Shown: positions 11,810 to 21,945, numbered from the stretch's first letter. The stretch is DNA of 64,000 bases from Agarophyton chilense (GCA_030374765.1 JARGXX010000010.1:868001-932000), one strand, 5' to 3'. Numbers and translations: made by a program. The notes: generated by a model not told the origin, from the letters alone.

Positions 11810-13168
11810 TCAAGGAGCATTCTCATCTAGTTCACCAAGAGCTCTTGTAAGCATTTCAATTTGCTTCTTCCAACTTTTCGTGTGCTTTCCTTCCTTCAGT
11901 CTATCCTCCGCCACAGCAATCTCGTCCAACAGTTTCCTTCGATTCAGGAAGTAGGTCACAGAAGAAGTGGATCTCTCAGCAGCAGCTCTAGTTTTGTAAG
12001 CCTTCCTTAAGTCCTTTTCCTTTTCGTCGGCCTTGAAGTAGCTGCTAACTGATTCAAAGAATTTAAGACCAGCATCTTTGAACTCCCCAGACGATCGTTT
12101 TGGTGACTGAGATCTAGTACCTGAATTCGCAGCGCGGGACCCGTTCCCAACTGAATCAAATTGACCTGTTCCACCTTCGTGACCAATGCTACCCGCGTAA
12201 TCTATGGACATTGCGGAGGAGCGCAAGATAGCTTCGTCTTCATTGGGCGTACTGAGACTCAGAATAGTAGCCCCGCTTATAGTTCTCTTTCTATCTCTAT
12301 CGCTGTACTTGTAGCATCGCTTACCATCTTCACTGTCCATAAACCCTTTAAAATTTGGATTGTTCTGGCCGCTCCTCTTGTAATTCGATATTGGCAATGA
12401 CGAAAGACTTCGAAAGCCGTTCCAGACTGCCTGCAAGTAGGCTACGGGACGAAAGCCAATTGGAGGCTCTTCCGGAGTAATGGGCTCGTCGAATAAGTAT
12501 TCCAATGCCTGTCGGCGTCGTAAGGATGCATCATTGTATCTCCCTTCAATGATGTTCACCCAATTGTCGGAAGGTTTCAACATCATATCCATATCGGAGC
12601 GCTTGGAGAGAGTCTGGGATGCTTTAAGAAAGACAGACCTGCAATCGGGGTCATCGCGTATGAGAAACACCAAACGTGCAAACTCAGAGAGCGTAAATGG
12701 CTTTTACTTTGGCTTGCTAGGCGAAGCGGGGTTTTTCTTTGCATCGTTAGACGTGACATCAACGGTGGTTGACTTCGACGCTTTGCTCCGCTTTCCAGCT
12801 GGAGATTCGGAAGGGCTGAGTTTTCGCTTTGATCGTTGACTGAGTGTCCTCTTCCCTCGTCCACACAGTTCGGGATATCGTTTCGCCTTCTCTGCCGATT
12901 CTGAAATGGTTCCATGCGCAATAATACGCAACTCTGGAATGCACGGAATGGGCTGATTAATGAACAAAAGCAGCCATCGCTTCAGAAATTGAGTGTACTT
13001 CCAATTGCTTCCTTCCATAATATCTTCAACTGTAGAGATATTTTCCTCAATGCAGGTTGTGTAGATAAACGTGATCATTTGAGCTATAAGAACTGTTCGA
13101 GATGTTCCAGATACTTTGAATTGAGCGCCCACTCCCCAGAACTTGAACATTTTTTTGAGGGTCTGCAC
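11810..13168 (-). pseudogene. Unrecognised 452-codon gene with a single in-frame TAA
   Basis: Two frames on the minus strand (13168-12704 and 12673-11810) are in register and separated only by TAA at 12704-12706. Translation runs SPSKPK-stop-KPFTLSEFARL. The N-terminal part is helical and partly hydrophobic (ITFIYTTCIEENISTVEDI, LKRWLLLFINQPIPCIP), followed by a basic Ser/Lys-rich linker. The C-terminal part holds a Ser-rich region and a final predicted coiled coil (LNRRKLLDEIAVAEDRLKEG). I do not recognise the family. Nearly 1.36 kb open apart from one stop implies recent inactivation, readthrough or a sequencing error. It lies in pseudogene-rich sequence and may be a transposon-borne gene. 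Confidence 0.5.
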
Positions 13169-13798
13169 CGATTGAATACAGAGAAAACATATGCTTTATG
13201 CATATCGTAATCCCTGGAAACGCTTTCCCAATGTTAAGGGAGCGGATGGACTTCATCTTCGTGTATGTGTGCCATTCGCAATGTCAACCAGAGGCTATGA
13301 AACAGCCAAAGTCACTTGGTTGCTGGAAGTCTTTGTTTTGGCGCGTTTCGTCGCGCGAGAAAAGGTTTTCGTGGACACAAAGGACTTGAAAGCTTTGCAA
13401 GGCTTGAAGAGAGAGATGTGACGGTGTTGCGGATTTGAAGATTTTCGGAGTAAGTAGGTTGGCCAAATGCGTAGGTAAGTAGGAAAAAGAAACCAGGGGA
13501 GCGTCCCTGCAAAACGGGAGAGTCCAGGGTCGTATAGTTCTGCGTTGTACGCCTCTGATTGCCTCTAAAAATTTCATATTGGCATTTGTGGAACCTTTTG
13601 ATTCATGTTTATCACGGCAGTGACTTCATTGTATGCCGCAAGCACAATTGGAGATCATTGAGAATACCCAATTGAATCCGGAATCGAATTGGTTACGGTT
13701 GTACTTTCGAATAGCCACCGTTTTGGAGGTTATGTTGAAATAGAAGCCCGAGAATCAAAGTGCCTTTTGAACGGTGCAAAACGCACTTTTGTAGTGCT
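13169..13798. other. Intergenic, no gene recognised
   Basis: Overlapping short frames on both strands; none resembles a known product. Confidence 0.5.
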
Positions 13799-14308
13799 CT
13801 AGTGTCTATACGACCGATGGCCTCAAGTGAGGTCAATTGGCCTCATATGAGGCCATTTTTTATTTCTTTGTAATTAAGTAATAAATGCAATCTACGAACT
13901 CTGCATAACTGGAACATATTGCTAAACACTCTTCCATTGATGGCCTTAAGATTTGAAGTATGCATTACTAGATGATTGAAAAAGATATTTCCTTTCGACA
14001 CGTTTTTTTTTGGATAGTTTGAGGCCAAAAATATTTGGTTGTTATTTTGTTTGCGACTACTGAAGTTTGCCACACCAAAAGTATATCGTTTTAAAGAAGA
14101 GTATTAAAGCTCTGTTTGACTCGATTCCCGAGGCTTTTCCTCAACGATAAAGATGTATGGTTTTTATTTATTTTTTCTTGCTTTCTGCTCTAAATTTGAA
14201 AATTCATATATTGAATGATTTTCAATTACTTTTTAAGGGAAATTTTGGCCTCATATGAGGCCAAGCTGGCCTCGGGTGAGGCCAATCCTCCGGGGGTGTA
14301 GACACTAG
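13799..14308. mobile_element. 510-bp MITE with palindromic subterminal repeats
   Basis: The ends are inverted repeats: CTAGTGTCTATACGACC on the left against the reverse complement of GGGGGTGTAGACACTAG on the right. Just inside each end lies the perfect 16-bp palindrome GGCCTCATATGAGGCC. A second palindrome flanks it (TGGCCTCAAGTGAGGTCA left, TGGCCTCGGGTGAGGCCA right). The interior is AT-rich and has no convincing coding potential. If the element starts at AGTGTCTA (13801), the 8-bp flanks AGTGCTCT and AGTGCACC match at 6 of 8 positions, which would fit an hAT-type duplication, but this is weak. Another copy's end lies at 6291-6323. Confidence 0.75.
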
Positions 14309-14399
14309 TGCACCGTAGACTGCCCTTTAATCGAAACGATTTGGTAGATACAATCGTCTAAGAAGCGCCTTTATTTACAGTCAAGGCTCAGAATCAGGT

Positions 14400-14780
14400 A
14401 CCCATAGACTTTTCTGATGTTGGCAGAATACTGAAGGTATCAAATGGTTCAAAGTCTTTCTTAACGGAGGTTCCTGAAAGATTAAAGAAGTTGGTGACAC
14501 AACGGCAGGCTAAAGTGGTGCTTTTGCAACTTATGGTGGGACATACGCGAGCTTTGCACCCATTTGCACCCATTTGGATCAGTTCTGCTTGGAAAGAGAT
14601 TGCCCTGCAATTGCAGACCAAATGTATTGAGTAGCGCAGATCACTACATGATTCGATGTCCAAAGCGCACGTTATCAAGGAGATTGTTCTTTCCTTCTCT
14701 TTGTGAACGAATAGGTTTGAGTATAGCTCAAATAATCATCAAGTGGCTTGAAAAGGCGTTGGCCTTCTTTGTGAGAGAAC
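14400..14780 (+). mobile_element. LINE C-terminal (RNase H/zinc-knuckle region) remnant
   Basis: Across two frames the stretch reads VTQRQAKVVLLQLMVGHTRALH, the 'L.QL..GH..L' block near the end of LINE ORF2, followed by LPCNCRPNVLSSADHYMIRC and PKRTLSRRLFF. The latter corresponds to the 'C.C....ET..H.L..C...R' terminal zinc-knuckle region, with the second Cys and the ET pair altered. It is badly decayed, begins about 90 bp after the MITE, and may be part of the element whose RT lies at 3.4 kb. Confidence 0.55.
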
Positions 14781-16153
14781 GTTTCGTTAATAAGTAACGT
14801 TATTTACTGCGTGTTTATAAGACGTAGTATACCCATAAATGAGAGAGAGCGATTCACCGCGAGACATTTTAGACAAATCAACTCCGGAAAAGCAGTTGGC
14901 CCTCAACGAGATGAGGTGTTGAGCAGAAATTGTGGTAGTGTTAGCCATAAGGGGTTGACGCCAAGGGATAGCGCCGGAATTGTAGGTCGAACTAAGGATT
15001 GGCAATCAAGATTGTTGTCAGGACAAAGAATTCAAATTGGGATTGCGTTTAGAATCAAGAGATTGCAATCTGATGATTGAGCGCTATGGCGCCTTTTCCA
15101 TCAATCAGCGGATTGCAGCAGTATTCCGCAGTCCCACCACATTCAGGTTTTTCTTGTGTCTCTGTGTTCGTGCAACTCTCATTTGGGTACTGCATAATAC
15201 GAAAAAAGCATCAAAGATCATGGCATCTTCTTTCCATTCAGTCCTCATGTTGTCAGCGGCGCGATGAAAGACACGTCAGTTGTTACAAATCGTAGTCCGA
15301 ACCATTTCTAACGCAAAGAAATGCCTCCAAAGTAACCCCATGGTAAGAACTGTCACATCTTCGTTTCCGTCAGGAATCACTCAATGCGGAAGGAAATAGA
15401 GGAACGCAATATTTAAATTGTTCTCTGGTTATCCGCCCATGATCTGCTACGCCCTTGCAAGGCCTCGCAGCGACATTCCATCCAGGTACGCTTCTTTCCT
15501 TTTACGCTACATACTTTTATCTTCATCCGAAGAGAACAAGAACTTTGGAAACATTTTGGGGTTCATACTTCCAAGGTATGGTACTGGACTGGAAATATAA
15601 GGAGTGAAATGAAGCCATGTAGATACCGATATTTTAACTTGAGGAAAGCGTACACTTCGTAATGAGTCGTTCTCCAGGCAATTTTGTGAATGCTGAAACT
15701 AGAGTGTAACGAAGAGGAATCCAAGGAAATAAGGTGAGGCAGTGAGTGAACGGAAACGTCTTGATAGGTGGCGATTGGGTAGAATGCTATGCGAGCCGTG
15801 ATTGCAAACAAGAAATGGCACAAGATGGAGGTGGGTGTGCGGAGATTACTGCACTGAAATGAACCATTTACTTGCGGTCGGGCAAAAGACAGAAGTCACC
15901 AACCCTTGCGTGTTTTGTACGCTGGAACCAAACAGCCATCGTAACAGTGTTAGAAAATGTCATATTGTCACGATCAGCACAGTCTGTATCTCGTCCCGGG
16001 TAACCAGAAGCAGATTCCGAGAACTATTTTTTCCTGATTTGGTGGGATCGTTAGATGTTTCGAAATATCAATCATAGACGTATACAACAATTCAATGTAA
16101 GGTTCTGAGGAGCTTCTGGTCTGTTGTAATGGGCGAGATACTGACGTAGATAA
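14781..16153. other. Intergenic, no gene recognised
   Basis: Short frames (14811-15080, 15037-15295, 15802-16077 and shadows) have no recognisable content. Confidence 0.45.
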
Positions 16154-16435
16154 TTAGTTGGGAGAGCAGAAGAGGTTTCGCTCTTTCAAAACTAGAAAAC
16201 CTTCGTTTCTTCTGACACAAGAATCTTGCTGCTGCTGGTTGGTGTTCTGAATTGCATATTTCTTGAAACAAGCAGGAGTTGTTTTGAGTGAATTGTGATG
16301 CTTCGATTTTCGAAGAGTCACAGTCTGACAGTGCACGATAGGGATGCGCTGATTTTGACAGAACAAGGAAGAGGCTGAATGCTTACTCCTTTTACATTTT
16401 TGACAAACCTTTTTCTCTCCTTCTGAAACCGACAT
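16154..16435 (-). CDS. Possible small Cys-rich protein, unrecognised
   Basis: A 93-codon ATG frame begins MSVSEGEKKVCQKCKRSK and contains further Cys at about residue 27 (SLFCQN) and 36 (VHCQ), which could make a small zinc-binding site. A QQQQ run follows. It is divergent from the TATA-led gene at 16.66 kb and the starts are 220 bp apart, so the two could share a promoter region. No family match; it may be spurious. Confidence 0.3.
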   Translation of the reverse strand: MSVSEGEKKVCQKCKRSKHSASSLFCQNQRIPIVHCQTVTLRKSKHHNSLKTTPACFKKYAIQNTNQQQQDSCVRRNEGFLVLKERNLFCSPN

Positions 16436-16540
16436 TTCAAACGCCTAGAATGTGTACATCCTTTCCTTTCAAGTAAAGAGCTTATCGCAGATAAACCAAG
16501 ACTTCTTGTTGAGCCCGCACCTTGGCATACCCTGTGCAAA

Positions 16541-16548
16541 TATAAAAG
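16541..16548 (+). promoter_or_regulatory. TATA box (TATAAAAG)
   Basis: A perfect TATAAAAG lies 108 bp before the ATG of the 131-aa frame at 16656. That leaves a plausible 5' UTR of about 80 nt. It is the main reason to believe that frame is a gene. Confidence 0.55.
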
Positions 16549-16655
16549 GACTTCTGCTTCTGCGCCACAGTTTGGCAAGTAAAAGGAGCAGCGTGCGTCG
16601 TATTTTCGTCAACCTGCCAGACTCTACTTCTTTTAGGAATTTGAAACTCCTGACG

Positions 16656-17051
16656 ATGACCAGCAAAGACAAAGAAGAACCGAAAGTACAACAAGACCCT
16701 AGCCCAGGCAGTCAAACCAATCCAGTAAAGTTCGGCAATATAGGTCAAATTTCCCGAGAATACGGCACTCTTCACATCACTGCGCCCGCGTCCCCGTCTT
16801 CCCCAAGAGGGAACGTAGCTTCCGCATCGCCAAAAAGTTGGAAAGAATGGCTGAATCCCCCCTTCAAGAAGAGATCGTCAACCCTGCCCAATTCTTCAGA
16901 GGACCCTTCCCCCTCTGCACGTGATGACGGGAATGGTGACAACGCAGCGAGACGAAGTTCAACTCCTATCTCAAGGACCTTTCGGGCTATGAAGCAAGGA
17001 GTAACGCGGGTTTTTACTCGTGCGAGGTTGCAGCGCGACGACAATCATTAA
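16656..17051 (+). CDS. Small Ser/Pro-rich basic protein, unknown function
   Basis: The 131-residue product starts MTSKDKEEPKVQQDPSPG. The frame is open upstream to 16452, but this is the first ATG downstream of the TATA box. It is low-complexity and Ser/Pro/Arg-rich, with several SP and SSPR-like sites that could be phosphorylated (SPSSPRG, SPKSWKEW, RSSTPISRTF), and ends in a basic amphipathic segment (RAMKQGVTRVFTRARLQR). No domain recognised. Intact frame and promoter element support expression; function cannot be inferred. Confidence 0.5.
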   Translation: MTSKDKEEPKVQQDPSPGSQTNPVKFGNIGQISREYGTLHITAPASPSSPRGNVASASPKSWKEWLNPPFKKRSSTLPNSSEDPSPSARDDGNGDNAARRSSTPISRTFRAMKQGVTRVFTRARLQRDDNH

Positions 17052-18241
17052 TCTCCGAAGGCTATCACTCGCCGCAATCTGAAGCAAAACGCTTCAGCGA
17101 TAGACATGCTCAGCGCATGTTCAATCCGTTGCATCAAAAACATTAACCTGAGAAGACGCACGCGATCGAAAAGTTGTAAACAAATGGAGCCATTTTTGTG
17201 AAGTGCGAGAATCCTGTTGCTCCTTCCTGCTCAGTAAAAGTCGTTGCGATAAATTAGCCGCGTAAGAGTGTACTCGTCTTCCGTTGTTCAAAATGGGTAG
17301 TGGACGTATCGAACAAGTAAGCAAATGACGTGAAGTATTTGTGTGCACGTAGATCGGAGTTGGGCCCCTTCAACGCTGATTGTGAAGAAGTCGAAAACTG
17401 TTTTGATCAACCAAAGGTGGTCGGGTGCCTTTCATTTCTGAGCTGCTCCAAGAAAAGCGGCCACGGAATCGATTGGCGATACTTTGGTATGTATGGCTTC
17501 TAACCCTGAAAAAGCATCAACTTTTTCCGTCGATCGTGGAACACAGCCCCAGTGTTTTTAGAACGATGATTCAGAAAAGGAGCAGAGAGATACACGACAG
17601 TATGCTTGGTTTTAAACCTTGGAAACTGGAAAGTGCTTCAGATAAGAGGGGCTGAGAAAGCAGGAGTAGAATGAATGTACCGCAGAACGCGGAATACTTT
17701 TGAATGTTCTTGAAAGCAACGGAAATTCTTGAAGTCTTATTTCCCATGCTGACTGCAACAGGAAGGATGATACCGTTATCGCGCACGGCGAGGATGTTTA
17801 AGCATGTGTGTAAGATTCTGAGGCACAGCGAAGAGCAATAGATTGCCGATTGCCGGCGATCGGGCTTGACTGTTTTTTTTTGGTTTGCTTCTCATTAGCA
17901 CCGGTGCCTGAATCATCAGAGACTCATTGCGCGATTGTCGAACCCGTCGGCGCTCAGGTCCTGGACAGCGGGTCTGCATAGATCCACTCCAATTGCTTAG
18001 TCTATCCATTCTCCCCAAGCGCTTTCAGGTTCGAAACAAGAAAACCCTGCATGTGCAATCTGCTCTAATTCAAGGAAAGAGGCGAGAAGACTGTTGCCGC
18101 ACGGCTCTCAAGTCGTTACTCTTTTTGCCAGAAATATTGTGAGGCTCAACAAGGCATTTCGAAACAACTTTCGACGAGGTTTGTACACCTACGCAACGCC
18201 TTTCCCCGCAGTCATCAGTACTAGAGGTGCTCCTGTCGGGT
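17052..18241. other. Intergenic, no gene recognised
   Basis: Frames at 17425-17655 and 17776-18018 are short and featureless. No repeats or RNA genes were recognised. Confidence 0.45.
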
Positions 18242-18520
18242 ATGGCCTATGATCGTTTGTTGTACATTGCAACAAAGGTAATGCCGGTGGTCTGTTTTGT
18301 AGGAGCGATGCACATCATACTGCAGAACACGGTGATACCAAAAACGGAGGAACAAGAAGAAGCGCTCGACAAAATGCGTCGAAGGAGAATACAATCCAAA
18401 ATTGCAATGACTACATCTGGTCATGCAATCGCTGAAACAAAGGGTGACGAAGATGGTCAAGCAAAATCAATCTACAGTGGTCAGGGCACCACTTCAGAAA
18501 CAAGCGTTGCTGTGGACTAA
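18242..18520 (+). CDS. Small single-pass membrane protein, unknown
   Basis: From the ATG in GGGTATGGCC the frame gives 92 residues: a short N-terminus, one hydrophobic helix at about residues 10-32 (TKVMPVVCFVGAMHIILQNTV), an acidic-basic charged stretch (EEQEEALDKMRRRRIQ) typical of a membrane-anchored coiled segment, and a polar Gly/Ser/Thr tail. It is convergent with the ATP synthase gene, with ends 283 bp apart. It might be a mitochondrial or plastid inner-membrane small subunit, but that is a guess from architecture only. Confidence 0.45.
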   Translation: MAYDRLLYIATKVMPVVCFVGAMHIILQNTVIPKTEEQEEALDKMRRRRIQSKIAMTTSGHAIAETKGDEDGQAKSIYSGQGTTSETSVAVD

Positions 18521-18802
18521 TCGCGCTACTTTACACACAAGAAAGTCATCGGCGACCTACACCACTAGCCTGCCTTTGTGTTGCATGTTGTTTGTAGCAG
18601 ACGAAGAAACGAACACCACAACCATGTGGCTTTATCTCCAGTAAAAAAAAACTTGATCTCTGCACAGTGTTTGGCGCACTGTGCGGCAAAATGCAGTCTC
18701 TTGCGCAGAAGGAACCCAGTATTAACTGTATTACCTGTTCCTTTTTTTTGTGAGCAATACGCGTAATAAAAAGAGAAGCACGGCTAACAAGATGTTGGCG
18801 CT

Positions 18803-19822
18803 CTATTCGAGCGCGGCAGCACCAGACGTAATTTCGCTGAGTTCCTGAGTGATGGCTGCTTGACGCTGGCGGTTGAACGATAGCGTAAGTGTCTGAAGCA
18901 TGTCAGAGGCATTCCTGGAGGCGTTGTCCATGGCAGACATTCGGGCGGCCTGTTCTGAGGTGGCATTTTCCAAAAGCGCATTGAATAGTTGAGTAGCCAA
19001 TTGGAACTCGAAAAGATCGACGAGCACCTGCGCAGAGTCCATGTCAGAATCAAACTCATACTCATCAAACGCTTCGGCCGATGCCATGAGTGCGTTGAGC
19101 CCCACAATGGGCTTTTCGGTAGTTTCCTGGGAGATGACTGACTTGAACTCGTTGTACACAAGCACGATCTCATCGTACTGACGACTGAGAATGTCTTCGG
19201 CAATCAAACACACCTGCGGGAAGGACACTGGAACCTTGAAGACATCCTTGAAGGAGACAAGGATGCTTTGACCGTGCAGACGCGCCAAGCCATCACGGCC
19301 CTTGTCGCCGAGCAGCATAATTGCGTAGTTGACGGTGGCGTTGTCGGTGATCATGGCCTTGATTTTCTTCACGATGGCGGAATTGACACCGCCACACAAG
19401 CCACGATCGGAGGTGACAGCCACAACAAATCGTGTTCTAGCCGCATCGGCAGTGGATTCAGGCTGGACTTGAAAATCAGCGTCATCCATGTTTTTGAAGA
19501 AAGCGTGCAATCCGACGGCGAAAGGACGAGAATTTTCCTGCATGGTCTGAACGGAACGCAACTTTGCGGCGGCAACCATTTTCATGGCTTTGGTGATCTT
19601 TCCGACGGAGCCGACGGATCGCATGCGGTCGGAGATTGCCTTGAGATTGGCCCATCGGACGGGATGTTCGGCGGGGAGGGCGACGGGGTTGGGGTCGACC
19701 GGATGGGAGAGGACGAGATGCGATCGGGAGTGAAGGGCGACGAGCGAGGCGGTGGGGGAAAGGGCGGTGGCGCGATGGGCGGTGGCGCGCATCATGGTCT
19801 TCAAAGCGCCGCGCGCCGCCAT
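18803..19822 (-). CDS. ATP3: Mitochondrial F1-ATPase (ATP synthase) gamma subunit
   Basis: The 339-residue product is the central rotor shaft of mitochondrial F1-ATPase, coupling proton flow through Fo to ATP synthesis in the alpha3beta3 head. The start MAARGALKTMMRATAHRATAL opens an Arg/Ala/Ser-rich matrix-targeting presequence. Mature family signatures follow: LKAISDRMRSVGSVGKITKAM and KMVAAAKLR near residue 65 (N-terminal helix), SDRGLCGGVNS near 155, and the C-terminal helix SAMDNASRNASDMLQTLTL with FNRQRQAAITQELSEITSGAAA at the end. Length and motifs are complete and intronless. The frame is open upstream into the LSm11-like gene, but the ATG at 19822 fits the family. A 14-bp minisatellite lies in the presumed 5' UTR. 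The chloroplast version would have the redox insert, absent here. Confidence 0.97.
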   Translation of the reverse strand: MAARGALKTMMRATAHRATALSPTASLVALHSRSHLVLSHPVDPNPVALPAEHPVRWANLKAISDRMRSVGSVGKITKAMKMVAAAKLRSVQTMQENSRPFAVGLHAFFKNMDDADFQVQPESTADAARTRFVVAVTSDRGLCGGVNSAIVKKIKAMITDNATVNYAIMLLGDKGRDGLARLHGQSILVSFKDVFKVPVSFPQVCLIAEDILSRQYDEIVLVYNEFKSVISQETTEKPIVGLNALMASAEAFDEYEFDSDMDSAQVLVDLFEFQLATQLFNALLENATSEQAARMSAMDNASRNASDMLQTLTLSFNRQRQAAITQELSEITSGAAALE

Positions 19823-19882
19823 TGTTGGTGATGGAGAAGTTGGGAGAGGGGGCGGGGGGAAAGAACGGTGGAGGAGGGCGGA

Positions 19883-19932
19883 GGATGGGAGAGGGAGGAT
19901 GGGAGAGGGAGGATGGGAGAGGGAGGATGGGA
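19883..19932. repeat. 14-bp minisatellite, GGATGGGAGAGGGA x about 3.5
   Basis: Tandem units lie between the ATP synthase gamma start and the upstream LSm gene, in the presumed 5' leader of ATP3 (pyrimidine-rich on the mRNA strand). Confidence 0.85.
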
Positions 19933-20015
19933 GTGTTGGTGTTTGGGTGGCGATGGGTTTGTGGTGCGCGGCAATGCAGGCACCGGTGAAATGGTGTAAC
20001 ACGTGGTGAGGTACT

Positions 20016-20642
20016 TTAGAGCGCAAAGCGCTCGGACGCGATGCTGACGAGCACGACGTTCTCGCCCCTGACGAGCAGCTGCGCGGCGGAGCGGGCGCGG
20101 CGCGCGCCCTGCGTGATGACGACGTCGCGAAGCACCAAGTTGACATGTCGGTCGAAGGCAACCAACACGCCCCGCAGCGACGCCTTGACACAATGTCTCT
20201 CCCTCACGCGCACGCAAAGCACCACGCCCGCCCTCACCGCCCGTTCAAGGAAGCGCAACGGACCGCGCGCGGCCGCGCCGCTCAGCATCACGCGCAGCAA
20301 GCCCTCTCTGTGCGCGCGCCACGTCTCGCGCGCGCGTTTGCAACCCGGCGCCGCCGTGATGCGCGGCGCGCGGAGCTCGCGGTACGGCGCCTGTTCCAGA
20401 TGCATGCATGCTGCTACATTGTGCAGCGGCTGCGCGCCGTCGAAGGTGGCGCGGTCGCGCGCGCTGCGCAGCGCTGCGCGGAACGCGCTTAGTGGCGTGT
20501 GCAGCGCTACATGCGCGTCGAAGCGCTCCGAGAACGGGTCCAACGCCGCTTCGCGCGACGGCCGCGCCGGCGCCGGCGATGACGATGATGACGACGACGA
20601 CGATGACGACGACGACGACGACGATAGTGGCGACGGCGGCAT
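20016..20642 (-). CDS. Sm-fold protein resembling LSm11
   Basis: The 208-residue product starts at MPPSPLS, followed by about 16 Ser encoded by a (GAY)n repeat. The C-terminal half has a Sm fold: Sm1 in LRGVLVAFDRHVNLVLRDV and Sm2 in LLVRGENVVLVSI, with a loop insertion between (ITQGARRARSAAQ). Upstream, LDPFSERFDAHVALHTP and QPLHNVAACMHLE resemble the conserved N-terminal blocks of LSm11, and LERAVRAGVVLCVRVRE resembles its pre-Sm region. LSm11 together with LSm10 replaces SmD1/D2 in the U7 snRNP that cleaves histone pre-mRNA 3' ends. The protein is Ala/Arg-rich and shorter than animal LSm11 (about 360 aa). Other divergent Sm proteins cannot be excluded. It is in tandem with ATP3 (193 bp apart) and divergent from the PP2C gene. 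Confidence 0.6.
   Translation of the reverse strand: MPPSPLSSSSSSSSSSSSSSSSPAPARPSREAALDPFSERFDAHVALHTPLSAFRAALRSARDRATFDGAQPLHNVAACMHLEQAPYRELRAPRITAAPGCKRARETWRAHREGLLRVMLSGAAARGPLRFLERAVRAGVVLCVRVRERHCVKASLRGVLVAFDRHVNLVLRDVVITQGARRARSAAQLLVRGENVVLVSIASERFAL
20578..20625. repeat. (GAY)16 trinucleotide repeat encoding polySer on the minus strand
   Basis: Sixteen uninterrupted GAC/GAT triplets (plus strand) read as Ser on the minus strand, within the N-terminus of the LSm11-like protein. Confidence 0.9.
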
Positions 20643-20952
20643 GGCGCGCTGCGATCGGCGGGGGCGAGACACTTCAGTGCGACCGCATGTCGTCGTTTCG
20701 ACGCGGACGTGGCATCGCCCCCCGCCGTGGCACAACTGCATCGCACTCTGCAGCGTGATCCGAACTATCCCAGACCGCGCCGACACGTGCCGCCTTGTGC
20801 GCCGTTCATTTCCTGTTCATCACCCTTCTCTACAACTTTCACACTCACTTCCTTCCCCTTCGTCCTTCCCCTTCGTCCTTCCCCACCGCTACCACCGTCC
20901 ACTTGCGTGCTGAATATCCTTCCCTTCGCGTTCACACATTCCCCCCATCACC

Positions 20953-21945
20953 ATGCCGCACAGTCGCACCCCCGCCGCCTTCGCCACCCCGCTCGCCCTC
21001 TCTCTGCGCCACCCACGCCCCGTCACCATCGCGCGCCCCGCCGCCCTGCCCGCCCGTCCCGCCCGTCCCGCCCGTCCCGCCCGTCCCGCCCGTCCCGCCC
21101 GTTCTGCCCGCCCAACGCCCCCCGCCCCGCGCATGCTCTTCAACCTGGGCAACCTCTGGTCCTCCAAGGAGCCGGACACCCCCCCAAAGTTCAACTGGTC
21201 CATCGGCTACAGCTACCTAGCCCACCCGCAGAAAAACACCGGCGAAGACGCCTTTTTTGTCGAGGGCAATGCCATCGGCGTCTTTGACGGTGTCTCCGGT
21301 GCCTTCGAGACCCGTGGCGTCGACCCACGCCTCTACAGCCAGACGCTCGCCGCCAACACGCGCAATTTGGTGCGCGACCTGGGCGCCGCCAACGTCGTCA
21401 AAGCCGCCTACCGCGCCGCCGAGAAAAACGCTCAGATTGGTGCCTCCACTGCCTGCGTCGTCGGTATGGACCGCTACGCCCGTCTCTTCGGCATCAACCT
21501 GGGAGACTCGGGCGTGCGCGTCGTGCGCGATGCAAAGCTTGTGTTCCGCACTCGCGAGCAGCAGCATTTCTTCAACTGTCCCTACCAGCTGGGTACCGAC
21601 AGCGAAGACGCCCTGGCCATGGGGCAGAACGTCCAGCAGAAGCTCGCCCCGGGCGACTGGGTCATCGTCGCCACCGACGGCCTGTACGACAATGTGTCCG
21701 ACAATGATATTGTCGCCGAGACGCAAAGCGCCTCCGACGCCGTGCAGCTCGCCGAACGCCTCGGCGAACTGGCTGCTGCGCGCGCCGTCGACAAAACCTA
21801 CACCAGCCCGTTCATGGTCGCCGCTACGCAGGCCGGCGTCAAGTGGAACGGCGGTAAGCCCGATGACATCACCGTCGTCGTCGCGCGCGTCGAGGAGGAT
21901 GAATCGCTACCGGCCGCCAGCCTGTTGTCCACGCTGGCCGATTAA
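20953..21945 (+). CDS. PP2C-family Ser/Thr phosphatase, PPTC7/PBCP type, organelle-targeted
   Basis: The 330-residue product has an N-terminal 60-residue Ala/Pro/Arg-rich leader with a (PAR)n repeat, free of acidic residues and suited to plastid or mitochondrial import. Metal-dependent phosphatase motifs follow: NTGEDAFFVEG (metal-binding Asp), IGVFDGVSGAFETRGVDPRLY, NLGDSGVRVVRD, DWVIVATDGLYDNVSDNDI and the C-terminal KPDDITVVVARV. This set, with GEDA and GVFDGVGGW-like blocks, is that of the PPTC7 and plant PBCP/PP2C55 group (mitochondrial protein or PSII core dephosphorylation). The alternative start MLFNLGN at 21133 would remove the leader. The intronless frame is complete. The upstream 310 bp is shared with the divergent LSm11-like gene. 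Confidence 0.93.
   Translation: MPHSRTPAAFATPLALSLRHPRPVTIARPAALPARPARPARPARPARPARSARPTPPAPRMLFNLGNLWSSKEPDTPPKFNWSIGYSYLAHPQKNTGEDAFFVEGNAIGVFDGVSGAFETRGVDPRLYSQTLAANTRNLVRDLGAANVVKAAYRAAEKNAQIGASTACVVGMDRYARLFGINLGDSGVRVVRDAKLVFRTREQQHFFNCPYQLGTDSEDALAMGQNVQQKLAPGDWVIVATDGLYDNVSDNDIVAETQSASDAVQLAERLGELAAARAVDKTYTSPFMVAATQAGVKWNGGKPDDITVVVARVEEDESLPAASLLSTLAD
21050..21109. repeat. 9-bp coding minisatellite, CCCGCCCGT units
   Basis: About six tandem 9-bp units encode the Pro-Ala-Arg repeats of the PP2C targeting leader; copy number could vary without frame change. Confidence 0.85.

Noticed and set aside
19268..19831. A 187-codon plus-strand frame.
   Set aside because: It is the antisense shadow of ATP synthase gamma; Gly/Asp/His-rich composition comes from the complement of the real gene.
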